Assembly: GCF_000250985.1 (NCBI RefSeq)
Contig: NW_013524646.1
Span: forward strand, 124,001 to 188,000
Reading direction: 5' to 3'
Origin: Nematocida parisii ERTm1
Lineage: Eukaryota > Microsporidia
DNA length: 64,000 bases
This document shows, piece after piece, positions 1-9,108 of this stretch (positions within the stretch are counted from its first letter, which is position 1; the number at the start of each line of letters is the position of its first letter). A program made the translations under genes and the position numbers. Below the pieces are notes generated by a model that did no database searches, was not told the DNA's origin, and worked only from the letters and a program-made list of their open reading frames with translations.

Positions 1-691
1 TCTTATTGTATTTATAGAAAGGCTGAATAAAGAAAAATATATACCAGAGACAGTAAATATATTTGCTATAAGACCAAATGGTGTGACAAATTTAGATTAT
101 GCAATATACTTGCTACTAGAGCACAAATGGGTTCTACGCAGAATACACTCTATCAGCAATTCAGAACTATCTCATATCCTAACTGTGCAAGATACACATC
201 TTCTTAGGCAGCTTTACAGGGACAAGGACCGCATACATAATATACTGCAAGAACTTCACAATATAATCTATGCCGCCTCAGATGCTAGTAGTGAATTCAC
301 ACCAAACACATACACACGATATTTTGTCGATCCAAATTCCATAAATAATTCTAGTTATTACTCTTTACAGCAAAGAATAAAAGCTATTAATAATAGACTC
401 CACAGATTCTTAATAAAGAATGATCTCACCAGAGAAGAGAAAGAATACGTCACAAATAGAATAAAAAAACACATATTCGTGCTGTCTTGTGCTAATGATA
501 CTTCAAATCGCTCAATACATCTAAATCATTCAACCCAAAATTTAAATAATTCAGGCCATACGGATTTGCTTATGTCCTCTGAGTCCACAATGGATTCTGT
601 GCTAAAAGACATTATTATTATTCGAATGCGCGCGTGTTTGCTTATTATGGTAAGTTGTTTGGCATTTTTCCTATGCTTTATTTCTGATTGA
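1..691 (+). CDS. Family A protein, C-terminal part (cut by window edge)
   Basis: The frame is open from base 2 to the stop at 689-691, so the gene begins outside the window; the first in-frame GTG at 83 is not a convincing start. The sequence around residues 28-100 aligns with the conserved core of the two family A genes at 5282 and 7111: a '(V/M)T(N/H)LDYA' box, a K-W/R-W box, then a leucine-rich '(L)LRQLYRDK' helix. The last about 20 residues are hydrophobic (CLLIMVSCLAFFLCF), matching the C-terminal hydrophobic stretch of the other two. Function unknown. It is the most diverged of the three copies and is separated from them by the Rpr2 and SMC2 genes. Confidence 0.75.
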   Translation, partial: LIVFIERLNKEKYIPETVNIFAIRPNGVTNLDYAIYLLLEHKWVLRRIHSISNSELSHILTVQDTHLLRQLYRDKDRIHNILQELHNIIYAASDASSEFTPNTYTRYFVDPNSINNSSYYSLQQRIKAINNRLHRFLIKNDLTREEKEYVTNRIKKHIFVLSCANDTSNRSIHLNHSTQNLNNSGHTDLLMSSESTMDSVLKDIIIIRMRACLLIMVSCLAFFLCFISD

Positions 692-914
692 TCCTTCTAA
701 GTCAATTGTAGATACTTTACTAAATGATATTATAATTTTATGCCTGTTACATTCTTACTTTTTTATAAATCATTCCATGTTCTTTATATATTTTACTATT
801 CAAATGCACCACTAAATATTAATTAAATAATTTATTATAGAAAGAACTACCAGAGACAACTTAATTCTACATTAGTCTATATTTACACTGTAAACACTTA
901 CTTTATACTTTAGA

Positions 915-1232
915 CTATATTCCGGCTAGAAATGCATCTATGTCATATGACTCTCTTACATAAACATTCTTATAGATAGATCCTATGGGAAATTTGGTTG
1001 TTTCCCGGCACTTTGTGCAAGTGACAAAGAATTCATTTTTATTTACTCTCACAGTACAATTCACTACAGGAATATTTACTTTTTTACAGTTAAAGCAAAT
1101 AACAGTTTTATCAGAAAGAGACAGCTCTTCAGAGGAATTCTTCAGAATATTTCCTAACTTAGAAATAAACAACGAATCAAGCCCATTCTTGTTGTACCAT
1201 AAAATAAGACTACAAAAGTATTCAAGAAGCAT
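915..1232 (-). CDS. RPR2: RNase P subunit Rpp21/Rpr2-like zinc protein
   Basis: A 105-aa protein. An N-terminal helix is followed by CFNC near residue 46, then a V-x-NCTVRV strand and a second CTKC knuckle followed by a basic/aromatic strand ending FPIG. This order (helix, C-x2-C, 'P-x-NC-x-VR', C-x2-C) is that of the Rpr2/Rpp21/SNM1 family, a zinc-ribbon subunit of RNase P or MRP that helps mature tRNA 5' ends. The protein is about the size of archaeal Rnp4, shorter than yeast Rpr2. It is divergent from SMC2, with only 17 bp between the two start codons, so the pair must share a very small promoter. It could be an SNM1-type MRP subunit rather than Rpr2; the family is more certain than the subunit. 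Confidence 0.72.
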   Translation of the reverse strand: MLLEYFCSLILWYNKNGLDSLFISKLGNILKNSSEELSLSDKTVICFNCKKVNIPVVNCTVRVNKNEFFVTCTKCRETTKFPIGSIYKNVYVRESYDIDAFLAGI

Positions 1233-1249
1233 TCGTAAATAAAATTTTA

Positions 1250-4200
1250 ATGCATTTGGAAAGCATTGAGGTAGAAGGATTCAAAAGTTATGGAACAAGA
1301 ACGGTGATAAGTCCCATGGACAAGTCATTTACAGCAATAACCGGGTTAAATGGAACAGGAAAAAGCAATATTCTTGATGCCATTTGCTTTGTGCTTGGTG
1401 TAGATACTCCTCGTCTTTTAAGGAGCAGCAGTATGAAAGATTTGATATTCAAACAGTCAAAGACCACGAGCGGGTCAGCAAAGGTTTCCTTGGTCTTCAA
1501 CAATAAAGAGAAAGAGCGGGGCCCAATAGGATATACAGAGGTTGACACAATAAAGTTAACCAGAGTAATAACAGAGGACGGGAAGACAAAATATCTTCTT
1601 AATGATCACAATGTAAGTACCAAGACGGTTACTCGTCTGCTGCAGTGTGTGGGTCTATCTTCTAGCAAGGCTGGGTATACCCCAGGCGGCGGCAGAGTAG
1701 AAAAGCAGGCGCCGTACTTTATAGTCATGCAGGGCCGGGTCAGTCGAATATTGTCAATGAAAAGCACGCAATTTCTGACGCTTTTAGAAGAGTGTTCTGG
1801 TACAAGTGTGTACAGGACAGAAAAGTACAAGGCGTACAGCACTCTAGAAAAGAAGCAAAAAAAGCTTCTGGAAACAAAAGACACACTCTCTAAAACAATA
1901 TTTCCATTTTTAGAAAGATTGAGAAAGGAGAGAGATGATTACTATGCACACAAGGAGGCAGCAGAGAAGAAACTAGCGCTTGAAGCCGCGCTTGTTAAGT
2001 GCAAGAGCTCTCTGGAGTATAAAGAGGCTGAAGAGGCAATTGAAGAAAGAGAAGGAATCCAGAGGCGCTTGTATGAAATAGAAAAAGAAATAGAAGAGAA
2101 AACCAGAGAAATTGTAGATGTGGATGTAGTAGATGTGGACATAGCTGGCATTCAGGAAAGAATAGACAGCAGAAATAGGGAGATGGCCAAATTAATGATA
2201 GACGTTGAGGAAGAAGAGGCCCAGGCTGCACAGAAGTTGATCAACAAGAAAGAGAAAGAAATAGAAAGAATACTCGCAGCTTATGAAGAAATAGTAAAGA
2301 GTATGCAGGTACATGAAGAAGATGATCAGAGGGAAAACACTATAGAGGAAAAGTCGGTATTAGGAACAGAAAAGTCCAAGTCCAATACAGCAGATAGCGA
2401 TGATAAGAAGGCTGAAATAGAGCGAACACTTACTAGGCTAGAGGCAAAAGAAAGTGCACTAATGCAGGCAGATCGACAGAGAGATAGTCTGTCAAAAGAG
2501 AGGAAACGAGAAGGGCTCAGCACACAGCTAGATGATATCTCTAAAGATCTCTTAAGAGTGCAAGAGAAGTGCGAGTTGGTTAAGCGACAGGGCATGTCAG
2601 AAGAAAGGGCTAGAGCCAATATTGAAGCGCATAAAAAGCATCCTGGAAGATCTCTTGATGAAATAAGAAGAGAAATTGATCGGATGAAAAGAGAGCTGGG
2701 CTATCCTGTGCGAGACGGTGTTTATGGGAAAGTAAAAGAATTAATTGAGATAATTGACGTGCGGCATGAGGTCAGTGTGGGTGTGGTTCTGGGCGCGCGG
2801 AAGGAATACTTGGTTGTTGAGAACGAGGCAGTTGGAAAGAGCGTAATTGAAGAGGTTTCCAGAGAAGGCAGACGGATAGATGTGATTCCGCTGAACAAAA
2901 TCGTGGGTCGTCGGATAGAGCCTAAAAAAGAAGACCGGGCGAGGGAGTATGGAAGTATTCCTCTAATAGAAGCAGTGAACTATCCAGCAGAGATTAAAAA
3001 GGCCTTGGAGTATTTACTAGGAGGCTATATTTTAAGTAAAGAAAGGTCTACTGCTATTAAGCTAAGAGACGCCGAGGGCATTACTTCAGTTACTGTAGAC
3101 GGCGAGCTATTTGATAAAAGAGGAACAATCACTGGAGGAAGCATAGACAGGAACAAGTATCGCTTCAACAAAACAACAAAGAAGGCTGATCTTCTTACTC
3201 TTCAAAAAGAAGAGAAATTAGCACGGGCCATTATACAGCAATGCTCATTCAAAGAGCTTTCAGAAAGCCAAGAGTATCTTAAGCTGCTTGCCCATGAACA
3301 AGAACTTCTCAAACACGCTGCTCAGACAAAAGCAGAGATAGATGCACTGGGCAGGGAAACGGTGCAGGAAGATGAGATAAAGGGGCTTACACAAAAGATC
3401 CATCGCCTTACTGAAGTGAAGAACAGCTTGTCTGCTAAGTATGCAGAGAAAGAAAAAAATGCAGAAAGGCTTAAGGAAATATCTGAGAAACTGAAAGAAG
3501 CAAAGAAGAGAGAGGAGCAGTTGAAAGAAGAAATCAAAAGAGACGAAGCATTAAAGTTTGAAGGCATAAAAAACAATGAAGTGAATCGAGCAAGAAGGTC
3601 TATTCAGATAAAAGAAAGAAGAAGAATAGAAATGGATATTGACCAAATCAAAAAAGAAAAAATTAAGCACGAAATACGGTACAAGAAAATAGAAAATGTC
3701 ACACTAGGCGACAGAAAAGCAAGAAGTAAAAAGACAAAAGCTGAATTAGAAACCGAGCTTCTGCAAATTCAGGAAGAGTTGAATTATATCCGAACCATCC
3801 CAAGAAAGGATATAAACAAAAAAAACATTGAAATACTGCAGAAGAATGAGGAAATTGAGCTGGAGCTGAAAGAAAGAATCAAAAAGCTTCAAATCGACAA
3901 AGAAACAATTGAAGAGTCTTTGAAGAAGTTAAATACTGCAGAGACTGAAACTATAGAAGAAATCTTTCATTCTGTTAACAAAAGAATCGGACGGTATATT
4001 AAATACTTCATTCCAAATGCTGATGCAAAGCTAGAGAGTGTTAATGGGTCTGTGATGCACGGGGTAGAATTGCATGTAAAGATAGGCACATGGAAGAAAG
4101 GTCTTACTGAACTGAGTGGTGGGCAGAGATCTCTCTGTGCACTCAGCTTGATATTTGCCCTTCTTAAAACAAAGCCGTCTCCATTATACATTCTTGATGA

Positions 4201-4375
4201 GATCGATGCAGCTCTTGATGCATCACACACTGAAGCCATGGGGCGCATGATACAGAATGAGTTTGTTGGATCGCAGTTTGTCGTGGTGTCTCTGAAAGAT
4301 GGAATGTATCACAATGCAAATGTTCTGTTCCAGACATACATTAGAGAGGGAACATCTGGAGTGAGAAGAATGTAA
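1250..4375 (+). CDS. SMC2: Condensin ATPase subunit SMC2
   Basis: A 1041-aa SMC protein. Walker A is GLNGTGKS at residues 32-39. The phrase 'EGFKSYG..T' at the start and 'AITGLNGTGKSNILDAICFV' are typical of SMC2 rather than SMC1, 3 or 4. Long charged coiled coils surround a hinge at about residues 485-650, which ends in the glycine-rich ITGGS motif. The ABC signature LSGGQRSL lies near residue 955 and Walker B ending LDEIDAALD near 980. SMC2 pairs with SMC4 in condensin and compacts mitotic chromosomes. It is shorter than fungal SMC2 (about 1170 aa); the shortening seems to lie in the coiled coils. The ATG at 1250 gives the expected immediate start before the first beta strand. Confidence 0.95.
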   Translation: MHLESIEVEGFKSYGTRTVISPMDKSFTAITGLNGTGKSNILDAICFVLGVDTPRLLRSSSMKDLIFKQSKTTSGSAKVSLVFNNKEKERGPIGYTEVDTIKLTRVITEDGKTKYLLNDHNVSTKTVTRLLQCVGLSSSKAGYTPGGGRVEKQAPYFIVMQGRVSRILSMKSTQFLTLLEECSGTSVYRTEKYKAYSTLEKKQKKLLETKDTLSKTIFPFLERLRKERDDYYAHKEAAEKKLALEAALVKCKSSLEYKEAEEAIEEREGIQRRLYEIEKEIEEKTREIVDVDVVDVDIAGIQERIDSRNREMAKLMIDVEEEEAQAAQKLINKKEKEIERILAAYEEIVKSMQVHEEDDQRENTIEEKSVLGTEKSKSNTADSDDKKAEIERTLTRLEAKESALMQADRQRDSLSKERKREGLSTQLDDISKDLLRVQEKCELVKRQGMSEERARANIEAHKKHPGRSLDEIRREIDRMKRELGYPVRDGVYGKVKELIEIIDVRHEVSVGVVLGARKEYLVVENEAVGKSVIEEVSREGRRIDVIPLNKIVGRRIEPKKEDRAREYGSIPLIEAVNYPAEIKKALEYLLGGYILSKERSTAIKLRDAEGITSVTVDGELFDKRGTITGGSIDRNKYRFNKTTKKADLLTLQKEEKLARAIIQQCSFKELSESQEYLKLLAHEQELLKHAAQTKAEIDALGRETVQEDEIKGLTQKIHRLTEVKNSLSAKYAEKEKNAERLKEISEKLKEAKKREEQLKEEIKRDEALKFEGIKNNEVNRARRSIQIKERRRIEMDIDQIKKEKIKHEIRYKKIENVTLGDRKARSKKTKAELETELLQIQEELNYIRTIPRKDINKKNIEILQKNEEIELELKERIKKLQIDKETIEESLKKLNTAETETIEEIFHSVNKRIGRYIKYFIPNADAKLESVNGSVMHGVELHVKIGTWKKGLTELSGGQRSLCALSLIFALLKTKPSPLYILDEIDAALDASHTEAMGRMIQNEFVGSQFVVVSLKDGMYHNANVLFQTYIREGTSGVRRM

Positions 4376-5281
4376 ACTGCTATATCTTAGTGTTTTATAA
4401 CAATGGTCTGTATAAATATTCATTCTGTGCTTTTTAGACTAGCCCTGCTATGTATATTCATACTATTACAGACCTCTAATATTTTTACTAAAGCTTATAA
4501 TACATCCCCTCTGTATAGTATACACTATGTTGTATTATAAGAGCATGTACTTTACTCTATATCAGTACTTATCTTACACCAGAACATCTCTATGCATGAA
4601 TTCCTTACTATGCTAAGAGTGGTACTATATTTGCTTCATATGTGGCTTATGGGGTTCTTTATCGTATAAATGTATAAATATGTCTATGTGTGTTATTATA
4701 GTATATTTTCTCATAATAATAGAAATATTCTGTTTTGTTTAAATTGTATGAGAAACAGCTACATAATATGTGAACTATGCATAATTTATATTAAAAATAA
4801 AATATTATTTATGCGTTACATAAATTAGTTTAATAAAAATAAAAGCGTACACTAAAATTATTTTAATTCGGGTTATTTCTGATTTATTCCATTCTTATAC
4901 CCAGTGAAATATTTAATAAAGTATGCTCTTCATTCACTTGGTAGGTTTATGTGCTATTTATGCGTATTTCTAGAAAATCCTATATAAATATTCTTATCGT
5001 GTTATGTAAAGGATAAACAATTCTATTTTTAAATAAATTATACTTATATTATGCATTATAATAGAATTTTCTCTTCTTTAAATGAAACAGCATAAGAGAT
5101 ATATTAGAAATTAAACATAAAGCATTTTGTACCAAGAAAATATCATATAATTATAAAAACCACCTGATAATAAAATATTTTGTAATATAATCAAAAATCA
5201 AAATTGGTTGCCTTTTATGTTTTTAATAGCTGTAAAAGGAAATTCAGGCATTTATACTAAAAATTTGTTTTTAATTAAATA
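4376..5281. other. AT-rich intergenic stretch upstream of family A gene
   Basis: No convincing gene or RNA seen in about 900 bp. It holds one exact CGGGTTAT motif (4869-4876). A block at about 4775-4825 (GAACTATGCATAATTTAT...) is repeated at about 7000-7047 upstream of the second family A gene, so the family A duplication carried upstream DNA with it. An AAATTT element lies just before the start codon at 5282. Confidence 0.6.
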
Positions 5282-6742
5282 ATGAATACACTTAGGGCAA
5301 TACGCAAGAGACTGACCCACATACATATTCCACGAAGCATAAAAAACAATCCACTTGTAGTTAGCCCAGACTATGCAGTTAGACAATTAGGCAACACACA
5401 AGAAAAAATCAATGGAGATGAGATATATATGTATGTTCTACCTAAAGTATTTGAAGGTGTATGCCAAAATATTGAAATGAAAGATGCCAAGATATCCATG
5501 GAAATGAATAAAAAAGCAATGTTTGAAGAAGTAGACAAGTACTTTGGCCAATTTAACAGCCAACCATTGCATATATCTGAAGAGGAGTTAACTTCTATAG
5601 TACAAAAAATATTGATTAAAAACATAAAATATAAAGTAGATGGAGTAACTGATACAACATGTAATAATCACATGAAAGAAATGGGATCTCTAATTACAGA
5701 GAACCGTATAGTGTTTAATAGCACTACAAATATACGCCTTCTCTTCCGTGATGATAAATATAAAATGGCACACCCAGTACAAGCATATATAGACCTAAGT
5801 AAGGAATTAATATCCGATGAAATTTTAGAACAAGAAATAAAGTTCGGACTAGAAAAGCTTACTAAGTGGTATAAATATATACTTCTACACAAGGGCATTA
5901 ATCCACATAACTATCTCACATACACAGCACAAGTAATGAATGAGAATCTGTTCAATAGTTTTATACTAAGCGAAACACTAGATGGCATTCTTACAAACTT
6001 TACAGCTAATATGAAAATGGGCACGGAAGGAGAGCCAAAGAAAATTGACTTATTTTCCGATAGATTAGATGGTATGACTCATCTTGACTATGCACTTGCT
6101 CTATTGATGAAATACCGCTGGGAAATAGCTGATTATTATGATGAAAATGGAGGAAAGAAGAAAGAGTTTATCCTTTCAGAGTATGAAGAGCAATTGCTAC
6201 AGCAGTTATACACAGATAGAAAAACTGTTCGTGATGCGCTTCAGTCTATAAAAGAAATAACAGAAGACTGCGAAAAGTACATTCCTAGTGCTATGCTTGG
6301 ATCATATTTACAAACTACCTATGACGAGGAGCTAAATGTTATAGATCCATCTTCCATTACATACGAAAATGAGAAAATTCATGACAGCTTGGATAAAGCC
6401 ATGAAAAAATATGAAAATTCACATTTTAAAGTCAATAGATATATTTTAGATCGAGTAGACCTCTACAAAAGTCTTATAGCTGATCATATAAACTCAAACA
6501 ATGAGACAAAGGGAAGTAACCAACTACAGAATTTAATTCAAAGTGCCTATATGAAAAAAAAGCTTATGAGGCCTACGGCAATACTGGCTATAATTTTCCC
6601 GGGTGCTATTATAACATCTGTTTATCGAAGTATATCTCTAGGATCTCTTGCAATATCAGATTCTTGTAATGGCCGTGTTATGGATAATGCTAGCAGCATT
6701 GGCCACCAAAGTGAACAAAGATATCGCTCTAACAGCCATTAA
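5282..6742 (+). CDS. Family A protein, tandem copy 1
   Basis: A 486-aa protein with no family I recognise. No N-terminal signal peptide is evident. The body is helical and charged. A conserved core at about residues 260-320 begins GMTHLDYALALL and ends in a leucine-rich helix (EEQLLQQLYTDR). A hydrophobic stretch at about residues 430-447 (ILAIIFPGAIITS) precedes a 35-residue polar tail, so it may be anchored by a C-terminal membrane segment. Its nearest relative is the next gene (7111-8541), to which it aligns along its whole length; a more distant copy is cut by the left window edge. The start is fixed by alignment of the upstream AAATTTGTTTTTAATTAAATA leader with that of the second copy. 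This fits the lineage-specific families of microsporidia such as Nematocida; role unknown. Confidence 0.85.
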   Translation: MNTLRAIRKRLTHIHIPRSIKNNPLVVSPDYAVRQLGNTQEKINGDEIYMYVLPKVFEGVCQNIEMKDAKISMEMNKKAMFEEVDKYFGQFNSQPLHISEEELTSIVQKILIKNIKYKVDGVTDTTCNNHMKEMGSLITENRIVFNSTTNIRLLFRDDKYKMAHPVQAYIDLSKELISDEILEQEIKFGLEKLTKWYKYILLHKGINPHNYLTYTAQVMNENLFNSFILSETLDGILTNFTANMKMGTEGEPKKIDLFSDRLDGMTHLDYALALLMKYRWEIADYYDENGGKKKEFILSEYEEQLLQQLYTDRKTVRDALQSIKEITEDCEKYIPSAMLGSYLQTTYDEELNVIDPSSITYENEKIHDSLDKAMKKYENSHFKVNRYILDRVDLYKSLIADHINSNNETKGSNQLQNLIQSAYMKKKLMRPTAILAIIFPGAIITSVYRSISLGSLAISDSCNGRVMDNASSIGHQSEQRYRSNSH

Positions 6743-6808
6743 CCATATGAATAGTATTCTATAGGATTAATAAAAGCCAATTCAGCTTATATTTTTATAT
6801 TTGAGAAC

Positions 6809-6998
6809 AGCTGTTTTTTCCTTGAAGGCATAGACATACGAAAACTTATTCTTTATTGAAATACAAAACCCTTTATATAGTTTCTACTCCAATTATTTAT
6901 GATGGCAATGCGCTTGCCCCCATCACAAATGATGTGCATACATATATTAACATCATACTCAACCATTGCTATTCTGGATTATACTATCCAAACCAACA
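6809..6998 (-). mobile_element. LTR-like solo element, family 2, copy 1
   Basis: A 190-bp insertion flanked by a perfect 5-bp target duplication AGAAC (6804-6808 and 6999-7003). Read on the minus strand it starts TGTTGG, has a TATATAAAG box and then an AATAAA signal, and ends GGAAAAAACAGCT. A second copy lies at 34504-34671, with its own 5-bp duplication. The 5-bp duplication and the TATA/poly(A)-signal order fit a solo LTR, although the end is not the usual CA. It sits between the two tandem family A genes. No coding part is present; it is a fossil end only. Confidence 0.65.
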
Positions 6999-7110
6999 AG
7001 AACTATGCATGATTTATTAAAAATAAAATATTATTCTTGCCTTACATTTTTTATAGGCATAAAGGAAACTTTGAGTATTTAAGGTAAAAAATTTATTTTA
7101 AATTAAAATA

Positions 7111-8541
7111 ATGAATATGGCAGTAAGTATGTCGTTAAACAATAGTAATATTTCTAGAAATGCTTCTGATACTTCACAAGCAGCTGAACCAGAATACACA
7201 GTTAAAAATCTGAGCAATAACCCACGACATATCTTTGGAGATGAAGTACACCTATATGTTCTGCCTAAAGTATTTGAAAATATATGCGAGAACAATGAAC
7301 TAGAAGAACTAGAAAAACTTAAACTAGTAATGAATATTGATGAAGAAGCAATTTCTAATGAAATAGATGATTATTTTGGCCAATTTAATGGCCAAACAAT
7401 AAAACTATCTGGCGATGAATTGGCATCCATATTACAGAAAATACTGATTAAAAACACAAAATATATAGTAAGTGGAATAACTGATACGACATATAACAAT
7501 CTCCTGATAGAAATCGGATCTGCAATCGTGGACAATTGTATAATTCGCTTTAGTACTATACAGACGGGTATAATGTATATTGACAATAAATATAAAAAAA
7601 CCCAAAATGTTCAAAAATACATAGACTTATCCAAGAAATTATTACTTAATCAGAAGTTAATATCCCAGATGAATCATACACTACTAAAAGTTTTCAAATG
7701 GTATTATTATGTGCTTTCACATAAGGATATCAATAGGCATTACTATCTTACATATGCAGCACAGATAATAAATGAAAAACTATTTACTAGTTCTATGCTG
7801 AGTGATGTACTAGATGATATTAACAAAGTATTTACAGTTAATCTATGTGTGTCTACTAGGCTAGCAATAGAAGAGATCGACTTGTTTGAGAGAAGAAGGG
7901 ACGGCATGACTCATCTTGACTATGCACTTGCTCTATTGATGAAATACCGCTGGGAAATAGCTGATTATTATGATAAAAATGGAGGAAAGAAGAAGGAGTT
8001 TACCCTTTCAGAGTATGAAGAGCAATTATTGCGAAGGTTATACATAGACAGAAAGCTGGTATGCAAGGTATTTAAATCTATAAGAGAAATAACAAAAGAC
8101 AGTGAAAAGTATGTTGACTGTGATTCATTTATATCAAACACACTATTCTGGGATGCTAGCGTACCAAAAATTAAAGATCCATCATCATTTAAGTACAAAA
8201 ATGAGCCAATCGATGCTCGCCTGAATAAAGCCTTAGAAAAACATGCGAATTCCCCTGATACAGCTAGAAATTACATTATGGATCGAGTAGAACTCTATAA
8301 GAACCTTGTGTTTGATTACAAGAAGCCTGTAAAAGGTGCAACGGGTCTTCAAAAAGTTATAAATTTGGATAGAATCATCTCTGCGAAAAAGGCAACTACT
8401 CGTTCAGTTATGGCGGCGGCTGCATTTATTACTGGTTTAATTACAACAGCCACCCTTCTTAATAGGTCTACTACACCTGGCCTTACAGCAGAGAACCCTT
8501 GTTCTAACAGTAGCATGGAGGATATCAATGGCTTTGCCTAA
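7111..8541 (+). CDS. Family A protein, tandem copy 2
   Basis: A 476-aa paralogue of the gene at 5282, collinear with it throughout. It has the same core (GMTHLDYALALL...YRWEIADYYD, then GGKKKEF and EEQLLRRLY) and a C-terminal hydrophobic segment (SVMAAAAFITGLITTATLL). The two genes are clearly diverged at the protein level, except for about 124 bp of the core (7905-8028 versus 6073-6197) that is nearly identical in DNA. Leader and 3' flank also match those of copy 1 (AAATTT-rich leader; ATAGGATTAATAAAA after the stop). Function unknown. Confidence 0.85.
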   Translation: MNMAVSMSLNNSNISRNASDTSQAAEPEYTVKNLSNNPRHIFGDEVHLYVLPKVFENICENNELEELEKLKLVMNIDEEAISNEIDDYFGQFNGQTIKLSGDELASILQKILIKNTKYIVSGITDTTYNNLLIEIGSAIVDNCIIRFSTIQTGIMYIDNKYKKTQNVQKYIDLSKKLLLNQKLISQMNHTLLKVFKWYYYVLSHKDINRHYYLTYAAQIINEKLFTSSMLSDVLDDINKVFTVNLCVSTRLAIEEIDLFERRRDGMTHLDYALALLMKYRWEIADYYDKNGGKKKEFTLSEYEEQLLRRLYIDRKLVCKVFKSIREITKDSEKYVDCDSFISNTLFWDASVPKIKDPSSFKYKNEPIDARLNKALEKHANSPDTARNYIMDRVELYKNLVFDYKKPVKGATGLQKVINLDRIISAKKATTRSVMAAAAFITGLITTATLLNRSTTPGLTAENPCSNSSMEDINGFA

Positions 8542-8781
8542 GGAGATATGAAGAATGATAGGTCTAATGGCTATTAAACATATGAAATGCATGGCATAGG
8601 ATTAATAAAAAGCACTTGGACTTAGATATTATATATTTGAGATTTTATAACTGATAAAATTATAACCCACACAACCAAATAGCACACAGCACAGCGAAAT
8701 AACTTGAAACACTAGAATATTTCGGGCTATAATATGCTCTGATTTCATTCTATTACAATCTACATTTATTTATAATTACTA

Positions 8782-9108
8782 CTAGTATGGCAGCTCATAC
8801 ACATCAAATGCCCGATAAAGTACTTGAATGTATGCCCGATCCTCTTCTTTCATATGCTCTTCGCTTATACAGACATATCTTTGCAGTGTATCCAGAATAT
8901 GTGCATGTGTAAATGATAACTTATCCCATAAATCTTCCTCTGATATCTGTATAGTATGAGGAATAGCATGGTCTGGCTGTGATTTATCGGCATGCCCTCT
9001 TTCTTGTGTTTTACTACTATAAGAACTATCCCTTGGTAACACTTCTGCACTATCAGAGCACTTATTTGAATTTGAATACTCTCTTTGCGGGCGGCCAACT
9101 TCTTTTTT
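8782..9108 (-). other. Probable true C-terminus of the 8865-11051 gene, in the adjacent frame
   Basis: The minus-strand frame that follows the T8 run (9103-9110; A8 on the coding strand) in the neighbouring register is open to a stop at 8782. It encodes a polar, helical sequence (EEDLWDKLSFTHAHILDTLQ, then EEHMKEEDRAYIQ) that looks more like protein than the hydrophobic tail read in the uninterrupted frame. One extra A in the run would join it to the long upstream frame. Confidence 0.5.
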
